A DNA stretch of 64,000 nucleotides, taken from Iamia sp. SCSIO 61187 (GTDB lineage Bacteria; Actinomycetota; Acidimicrobiia; Acidimicrobiales; Iamiaceae). Position numbers and translations under genes: made by a program. This document shows, piece by piece, positions 59,555-64,000 of the stretch. The stretch's first letter is position 1, and every line of letters begins with the position of its first letter. Below the pieces are notes generated by a model. It did no database searches, was not told the origin of the DNA, and saw only the letters and a program-made list of their open reading frames with translations. Location of the stretch: positions 4,530,001 to 4,594,000 of the forward strand of contig NZ_CP050948.1 of NCBI RefSeq assembly GCF_019443745.1, read 5' to 3'.

Positions 59555-60205
59555 GTGCCCGCCGTCCGCGTCCTGCTCGTCCGTCACGGCGAGTCCACCT
59601 GGAACGCCGACGGGCGGTGGCAGGGCCAGGCCGACCCACCCCTGACCGAGCGGGGCCGGGAGCAGGCCGTGGCCGCCGCCGCCGGCCTGCCCGACCCGGT
59701 CGACCAGCTGTGGGCGTCCGACCTCGACCGGGCCCGGGTCACCGCCGAGCTGCTGGCCGAGGCTCGGGCGTGCGGGCCCGTCACCGTCGACCCCCGGTTC
59801 CGCGAGCGCGACGCGGGCGCCTTCTCGGGCCTGACCCGGGTCGAGATCCACCAGCGCCACCCGGGTCTGCTCCCCGACGACCCGGTCCGGGCCCCCGGCA
59901 CCGAGGGCGACGGCCTCCTCCCCCCGCCCGGGTGGGAGCCCGACGACCACCTGGCGGCGCGGGCCTGGGAGGGGATCGGGCGCCTGGCCGCCTCGCTGGA
60001 GGCGGAGGGGGCGACGACCGGGGTGGTCGTCACCCACAGCGGGCTGATCTACGCGGTCGAGCGGGACCTGGTGGGCGATCGCACCCGGATCGCCAACCTC
60101 GAGGGCCGCTGGCTGCACCGCACCGGGGCGGGCTGGGAGGCCGGCCCCCGGCACCTCCTGCTCGACCCGGCCACCACCGCCATCACCCGGCCCGACCAGC
60201 TCTGA
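59555..60205 (+). CDS. histidine phosphatase family protein
   Basis: 216 residues. Phosphoglycerate-mutase-like phosphatase with the catalytic LVRHGEST at residues 7-14, RERDAGAFSGL (Glu acid) near 84 and the second histidine in VVVTHSGLIYAV near 165. Substrate unknown; the sequence is more like broad phosphatases than glycolytic mutase. GTG 59555 was chosen because TAGGTT lies 8 nt upstream. Confidence 0.9.
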   Translation: MPAVRVLLVRHGESTWNADGRWQGQADPPLTERGREQAVAAAAGLPDPVDQLWASDLDRARVTAELLAEARACGPVTVDPRFRERDAGAFSGLTRVEIHQRHPGLLPDDPVRAPGTEGDGLLPPPGWEPDDHLAARAWEGIGRLAASLEAEGATTGVVVTHSGLIYAVERDLVGDRTRIANLEGRWLHRTGAGWEAGPRHLLLDPATTAITRPDQL

Positions 60206-60212
60206 CCCCGCC

Positions 60213-60233
60213 CTCCTGCGGCTGACGCAGGAG
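60213..60233. terminator. hairpin between convergent genes
   Basis: CTCCTGCG, loop GCTGA, CGCAGGAG: a perfect 8-bp stem in the 33-bp gap between the phosphatase stop (+) and the zinc-finger gene stop (-). Likely works in both directions. Confidence 0.65.
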
Positions 60234-60238
60234 CGCGC

Positions 60239-60430
60239 TCAGACGGGGAGGTGGGCGGCGCAGGTGGGCTGGGTGGGGGCGGCGGCGAGGACGTCGTCGT
60301 CGATGGGGGCGTCGCAGGCCAGGCAGCGGCCGTAGGTGCCGGCGTCGAGGCGCTCGAGGGCGGCCTCGACGGCGACCAGGTCGGCGGTGACGGCGTCGAG
60401 GTCGAGGGGGGCGTCGGCGACGGGGTCCAC
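60239..60430 (-). CDS. small DksA/TraR-type zinc-finger protein
   Basis: 63 residues. A short helix (LDAVTADLVAVEAALERLDAG) followed by YGRCLACDAPI and, 17 residues on, CAAH: the arrangement of the C-terminal zinc finger of DksA/TraR proteins with three Cys and one His. It lacks the long coiled coil of true DksA. GTG 60430 is set by TAGGGT exactly 7 nt upstream; a GTG three codons earlier is less likely. Possibly binds RNA polymerase; unproven. Confidence 0.8.
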   Translation of the reverse strand: MDPVADAPLDLDAVTADLVAVEAALERLDAGTYGRCLACDAPIDDDVLAAAPTQPTCAAHLPV

Positions 60431-60440
60431 GGCCGCCACC

Positions 60441-61679
60441 CTAGGACCCGCCCCGACGGCGGTCGCGGCGGCGGGGCTTGGCCGGCCGGCGGTCGATCGT
60501 GTCGGCCATGGCCCGCTCCCGGGCGAAGAGGGCGACGACCACGACCACCAGGACCCCGACGCCGCCGACCACGAGCCACAGGACCTCGGCCGGCAGACCG
60601 GCGTCGGACGAGGTCGAGCGCACGGGGGCGGCCGCCGTCTCCTCGTCGGCGGCCGGGGTGGCGGGGCCGGTGGCGGGGTCCGAGTCGCTCGAGGCCGGCT
60701 CGGGGGCGGTCGACGTGGTGGTCGTCGACGTGGTCGTCGTGGTGGGGGCGGGACCGGCGCCGGGCACGGGCGGCAGCGTGTCACCGGTCGTGGCCTCCAC
60801 CTCGGCCAGCATGAACCCGGCGTCGAGCAGCTCGCGGGCGTGGGCGTAGTGCGCCTCGGACCCGAGGACGACGACGAGGAGGGTCCGTCCGTCGCGCTCG
60901 GCCGCCCCGACGAAGGTCATGCCGGCCCGGCTGGTGAAGCCGGTCTTGAGCCCGATGGCCCCGGGGTAGGCGTCGAGGAAGGCGTTGAGGTTGCGGACGG
61001 TGTGGGGCTCGCCGTCGCCGCCGACCCACTCGTGGCCGGGGGCGGTGGCGATCTCGGCCAGCTCGGGGTCGGCCAGGTAGGCGCGCCCGGCGATGGCCAG
61101 GTCGCGGGCGCTGAGGAGGTTGCCGCCGTCGACCGAGCGGTCGTCGTCGAGGCCGGCGGGGTCCCGGAGCAGGGGCGCGTCGGCCAGCCCCAACGACTCG
61201 GCGAGGGCCTGGGACCGGGCCGCGTACCCCGCCATCGACCCTCCGCCGGCGGCCTGCCCGAGCGCCCAGGCGGCGTCGTTGCAGGAGCACAGCATCATGG
61301 CGTAGGCCAGGTCCCGCACCCCCCAGGACGACCCCTGCTGCATGCCGATGCGCCGCGGCGGGGCGAGCGCGGCCGTCCCCGAGATGCCGATCTCCCCCTC
61401 GAAGTCCAGGTGCTGGCGGGCGAGCAGGGCGGTGAGGATCTTCGTCGTGCTGGCCGGGGGCAGGGCCTCGCGGGCGTTGGCCTCGGTGATGACCTCGCCG
61501 GTCTCGACGTCGACCACGATCGACGCGCGGGGCGGAGGGACGGGCGCGACGGTGTCGGTCGGACCGGGGGGCGGCGGCTCCTGGGCCCCGGCGGGTCCGA
61601 TCCCCGTCGCGACGAGCGTCGCGAGCACGGCCAGGGCGGCGACGAGCAACCTGATCACCCGCCGGGACATCGGGCCCAT
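60441..61679 (-). CDS. D-alanyl-D-alanine carboxypeptidase
   Basis: 412 residues. Penicillin-binding peptidase S11 that trims peptidoglycan stem peptides outside the membrane. Signal peptide (about 4-35), the SxxK nucleophile in PPASTTKIL near 78, SCN in MLCSCNDAAW near 140 and LKTGFT near 245. A Thr/Pro/Ser-rich linker and a C-terminal helix (VLWLVVGGVGVLVVVVVALF) follow, anchoring the protein at both ends if the signal is not cleaved. ATG 61679 or ATG 61670 are equally possible starts. Confidence 0.93.
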   Translation of the reverse strand: MGPMSRRVIRLLVAALAVLATLVATGIGPAGAQEPPPPGPTDTVAPVPPPRASIVVDVETGEVITEANAREALPPASTTKILTALLARQHLDFEGEIGISGTAALAPPRRIGMQQGSSWGVRDLAYAMMLCSCNDAAWALGQAAGGGSMAGYAARSQALAESLGLADAPLLRDPAGLDDDRSVDGGNLLSARDLAIAGRAYLADPELAEIATAPGHEWVGGDGEPHTVRNLNAFLDAYPGAIGLKTGFTSRAGMTFVGAAERDGRTLLVVVLGSEAHYAHARELLDAGFMLAEVEATTGDTLPPVPGAGPAPTTTTTSTTTTSTAPEPASSDSDPATGPATPAADEETAAAPVRSTSSDAGLPAEVLWLVVGGVGVLVVVVVALFARERAMADTIDRRPAKPRRRDRRRGGS

Positions 61680-61776
61680 GGTGGCAGCACCCGGCGGCCC
61701 GTCCCAAGCAGGCCCGGCGGGGATCTCCCCCCTGAGGACGGCGCGGTCGGCCGTCGGCCGCGCCAGGCTGGGCGGC

Positions 61777-62469
61777 GTGTACCGCGAGCGGCGCTCGACC
61801 ATCCCCGGGGCGGTGACCTGGACGGTGACGTCCGACGGGACGCCGGGCCGGGTCCTGCCCGACGGCTGCATGGACCTGCTGTGGATGGGCGGCCGGCTGG
61901 TCGTCGCCGGGCCCGACACGACCGCCTTCCTGAGCGCCTCGCCCGCGGGCGCGGTGGTCGCAGGGGTCCGCTTCGCCCCCGGCTCGGCCCCGGGCGTCCT
62001 CGCCCTGCCGGCCCACGCCGCCCGGGACCAGCGCGTCCTGCTGGCCGACGTGTGGGGCGACCGCGCCGTGCGCCCCCTGGAGGACGAGGTGGCCGCCGCC
62101 GCCGGTCCGGCCCGGGCCCTCGAGCGCGTCGTCGCCCGGCACGGACGGGCGACGCCGCAGGTCGACCCGGTCCTGGCCGAGGTGGTCCGCCGCCTGGCCG
62201 GCGACGAGGCCGTCGGCGCCGTCGCCGACGCGGTCGGGCTGAGCGCCCGCCAGCTCCACCGACGGTCCCTCGACGCCTTCGGCTACGGCCCCAAGCTGCT
62301 GGCCCGGATCCTGCGGCTGCAGCGGGCCCTGGCCCACGCCCGCCGGGGTGCGCCCCTGGCCGAGGTGGCGGCCGTCCACGGCTACGCCGACCAGTCCCAC
62401 CTCGCCCGCGACGTCCGCGCCCTGGCCGGGACCAGCCTCGGGGGGCTGGGCGTGGGCCGGGCCGCCTGA
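61777..62469 (+). CDS. AraC-family regulator
   Basis: 230 residues. The N-terminal part (about 1-125) resembles the DUF6597-type domain: GRVLPDGCMDLLWMGGRLVVAG and AGVRFAPGSAPGVL. The C-terminal double HTH contains AVADAVGLSARQLHRRSLDAFGY and EVAAVHGYADQSHLARDVRALAG. GTG 61777 has CAGGCT 7 nt upstream. It precedes the glyoxalase gene by 92 bp and may control it. Confidence 0.88.
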   Translation: MYRERRSTIPGAVTWTVTSDGTPGRVLPDGCMDLLWMGGRLVVAGPDTTAFLSASPAGAVVAGVRFAPGSAPGVLALPAHAARDQRVLLADVWGDRAVRPLEDEVAAAAGPARALERVVARHGRATPQVDPVLAEVVRRLAGDEAVGAVADAVGLSARQLHRRSLDAFGYGPKLLARILRLQRALAHARRGAPLAEVAAVHGYADQSHLARDVRALAGTSLGGLGVGRAA

Positions 62470-62561
62470 GCCCTGCGTGGCGCGTCACCTCCGGGGCGAG
62501 GCGTCGCGGGCGTCCGATCCGTCCAAGACACCCAGGGCGGCGCGGCGCGAGGGTGGCGCCC

Positions 62562-62969
62562 ATGGCCCCCCAGATCGCCGTCGTCGAGCTCGTCGTGGCC
62601 GACATGGCCGCCTCCCTCGCCTTCTACCGCCGCCTCGGCCTCGACGTCCCGCCCGAGGCCGACGCCGAGCCCCACGTCCAGGTCGCCCTCCCCGGCGGGC
62701 TCCACCTGGCGTGGGACACCGAGGAGACCATCCGATCCTTCGACCCCGACTGGTCGCCGCCCTCCGGCGGGCACCGGGCCGCCCTGGCGTTCGCCTGCGC
62801 CGACCCGGCCGAGGTCGACGCCACCCACGCCGCCCTGGTCGCCGCCGGCCACCCCAGCCACCTCGACCCCTGGGACGCGCCCTGGGGCATGCGCTACGCC
62901 ACCCTGCTCGACCCCGACGGCGGCGCCGTCGACCTGTTCGCCCCCCTCCCCCCGGCATCGGAGACGTAG
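62562..62969 (+). CDS. glyoxalase/VOC-family protein
   Basis: 135 residues. Two beta-alpha-beta modules of the vicinal-oxygen-chelate fold: VVELVVADMAASLAFYRRLGL at the start and MRYATLLDPDGGAVDLF at the end. Metal-ligand positions are only partly occupied (His/Gln/Glu pattern unclear), so enzymatic function is uncertain. ATG 62562. Its TAG stop is part of the next gene's -10 box. Confidence 0.88.
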   Translation: MAPQIAVVELVVADMAASLAFYRRLGLDVPPEADAEPHVQVALPGGLHLAWDTEETIRSFDPDWSPPSGGHRAALAFACADPAEVDATHAALVAAGHPSHLDPWDAPWGMRYATLLDPDGGAVDLFAPLPPASET

Positions 62970-62978
62970 TGTGCGGGC

Positions 62979-63452
62979 GTGACCGATCCCGACGTCCCCG
63001 AGGGCGTCTCGGTGGAGCAGGACCGCGACACGGTGTCCGCCACCACCGTCGTCGCCGCCCCGCCCGCCGAGGTGTTCGACTTCATCCGCCGTCCCGCCAA
63101 CCACCCGGTGATCAGCGGTGACGCCACCGTGAAGGGCACGACCATCGGGCCCGAGGTCCTGGGCGAGGGTGACCGCTTCGGGATGAAGATGAAGCTCGGC
63201 GCCCCCTACCGGGTGACCTCGCAGGTCAAGGAGTTCACCCACGGCACCAAGATCGCCTGGGCCCACTTCAGCGGCCACCGGTGGCGCTGGGAGCTGGAGC
63301 CCACCGCCGACGGCCTGACCAAGCTGACCGAGACCTACGACCAGACGACGGCGAAGGCGCCGTTCCTGCTCCGTCTGGGCGGGTACCCCGGCCGCCACAA
63401 GGCGAACGTCGCCCGGTCGGTCGCCAACGTGCGCGACCACTTCGCCTCGTAG
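62979..63452 (+). CDS. SRPBCC-family (polyketide cyclase/START-like) protein
   Basis: 157 residues. Helix-grip fold: SATTVVAAPPAEVFDFIRRP, then GEGDRFGMKMKLGAPYRVTSQ and the long C-terminal helix RHKANVARSVANVRDHF. The family binds hydrophobic ligands; this one is unassigned. GTG 62979 has TAGTGT 6 nt upstream, overlapping the glyoxalase stop. Confidence 0.9.
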   Translation: MTDPDVPEGVSVEQDRDTVSATTVVAAPPAEVFDFIRRPANHPVISGDATVKGTTIGPEVLGEGDRFGMKMKLGAPYRVTSQVKEFTHGTKIAWAHFSGHRWRWELEPTADGLTKLTETYDQTTAKAPFLLRLGGYPGRHKANVARSVANVRDHFAS

Positions 63453-63462
63453 CGAGCCGGCC

Positions 63463-64000
63463 GTGCGCGTCGCCGAGATCTGGCAGTACCCGGTGAAGTC
63501 CATGGTCGGGACGACGGTCGACCGCGTCGACCTCGGCCCCACCGGCCTCGTCGGCGACCGGACCTGGGCCGCCCGCGACCAGGTCCGGGGGGGCATCCGG
63601 GGCGGCAAGGTGCTGGGCGGGCTGATGCAGCTCTCGGCCCGCTACGTGGCCGGCCCCGGGTCCACCGGCGGCGCCGTGGCCATCACCTTGCCCGACGGGT
63701 CGACGGTGACGACCGACGACCCCGAAGTCCACGACCGGGTGTCGGCCGCCATCGACCACGAGGTGGTGCTGGAGGCCCTGCGCCCGGCCGAGGACCTCGA
63801 CCACTACCGGCGGGGCGAGGCCTACCACGACGACGTCATGGTCGAGCTGCGGTCCATCTTCGGGCGGGAGGACGACGAGCCCCTCCCCGACCTCTCGCAG
63901 TTCCCGTCCGAGATCATCGAGTTCGAGTCGCCCCCAGGCACCTACTACGACGTCCACCCGCTGATGCTGATGAGCACCTCGGCGTTCCGGGCGCTGGAGC
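63463..64000 (+). CDS. MOSC-domain protein, N-terminal part (partial)
   Basis: The first 179 codons of a gene cut by the right edge. MRVAEIWQYPVKSMVG followed by LGPTGLVGDRTWAARD is the MOSC N-terminal beta-barrel that precedes the molybdenum-cofactor sulfurase C-terminal domain; the MOSC core itself begins around HPLMLMSTSAF. Such proteins handle sulfur with molybdenum cofactor. GTG 63463 is 10 bp after the SRPBCC gene stop. Confidence 0.85.
   Translation, partial: MRVAEIWQYPVKSMVGTTVDRVDLGPTGLVGDRTWAARDQVRGGIRGGKVLGGLMQLSARYVAGPGSTGGAVAITLPDGSTVTTDDPEVHDRVSAAIDHEVVLEALRPAEDLDHYRRGEAYHDDVMVELRSIFGREDDEPLPDLSQFPSEIIEFESPPGTYYDVHPLMLMSTSAFRALE

Overview
The window is a GC-rich, densely packed chromosomal segment of an actinobacterium. 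Points for Actinomycetota are mycothiol synthesis (mshA with its usual YbjN neighbour), a rex-hemA-hemC heme cluster of the Streptomyces type, an N-terminal twin-arginine Rieske protein with split cytochrome b, and frequent GTG starts. The gene set and the short 'EIPEHL' N-terminal tags make me favour a member of the Acidimicrobiia, but that placement is inference. No tRNA, rRNA, CRISPR array or transposase was recognised.

Layout. (1) 1-24.2 kb, minus strand: a respiratory supercluster. Reading leftwards from 24.17 kb it holds a small membrane protein, a 2x[4Fe-4S] ferredoxin, cytochrome b in two pieces, a Rieske protein, a diheme cytochrome c and an unknown membrane protein, followed directly by a full nuoABCDEFGHIJKLMN set. 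After an unrelated plus-strand gene comes a second, separately promoted nuoA-nuoB-nuoC set that runs off the left edge. A Rex-type operator lies in front of the supercluster. (2) 24.4-28.4 kb, plus strand: a membrane-anchored cytochrome c, a geranylgeranyl-reductase-type flavoprotein (perhaps acting on menaquinone), an array of five 49-bp palindromes, and a winged-helix/DUF559-nuclease-like gene. (3) 28.5-35.7 kb, minus: lgt, zwf-gnd-pgi (oxidative pentose phosphate entry), and a cyclic-di-GMP phosphodiesterase with a decayed GGDEF domain. (4) 35.7-51 kb: tetrapyrrole genes hemL, hemB, cobA-hemD fusion, hemC, hemA, sirC-like and the redox repressor rex, interrupted by a LuxR-type ATPase regulator, an S9 peptidase, a HAD phosphatase and psuK-psuG. 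(5) 51-64 kb: acyl-CoA ligase, a 29-residue membrane microprotein coupled to a SAM-hydrolase-type gene, proC, a lipoprotein, ybjN, mshA, an XRE regulator, a CdsA-like membrane protein, a MoaD-like protein with an unusual tail, a phosphatase, a small zinc-finger protein, a D-Ala-D-Ala carboxypeptidase, AraC, glyoxalase, SRPBCC and a MOSC protein cut by the right edge.

How it fits together: NADH made by central metabolism feeds complex I, quinone and the bc-type complex; heme for the cytochromes is made by the neighbouring hem genes; Rex (NADH/NAD sensor) appears to have operators both before its own heme operon and before the bc/nuo supercluster, tying heme supply and respiratory chain to redox state.

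The most unusual material is the pair of paralogous HTH-plus-nuclease-like genes (1333-2283 and 27078-28007). Each is flanked on both sides by its own family of 48-49 bp GTTCT...AGAAC palindromes and preceded by an identically spaced leader motif. Also notable are a hemL whose start codon appears to be ATC, a widespread leaderless-promoter geometry, and a roughly 150-bp non-coding repeat found at two gene 3' ends.
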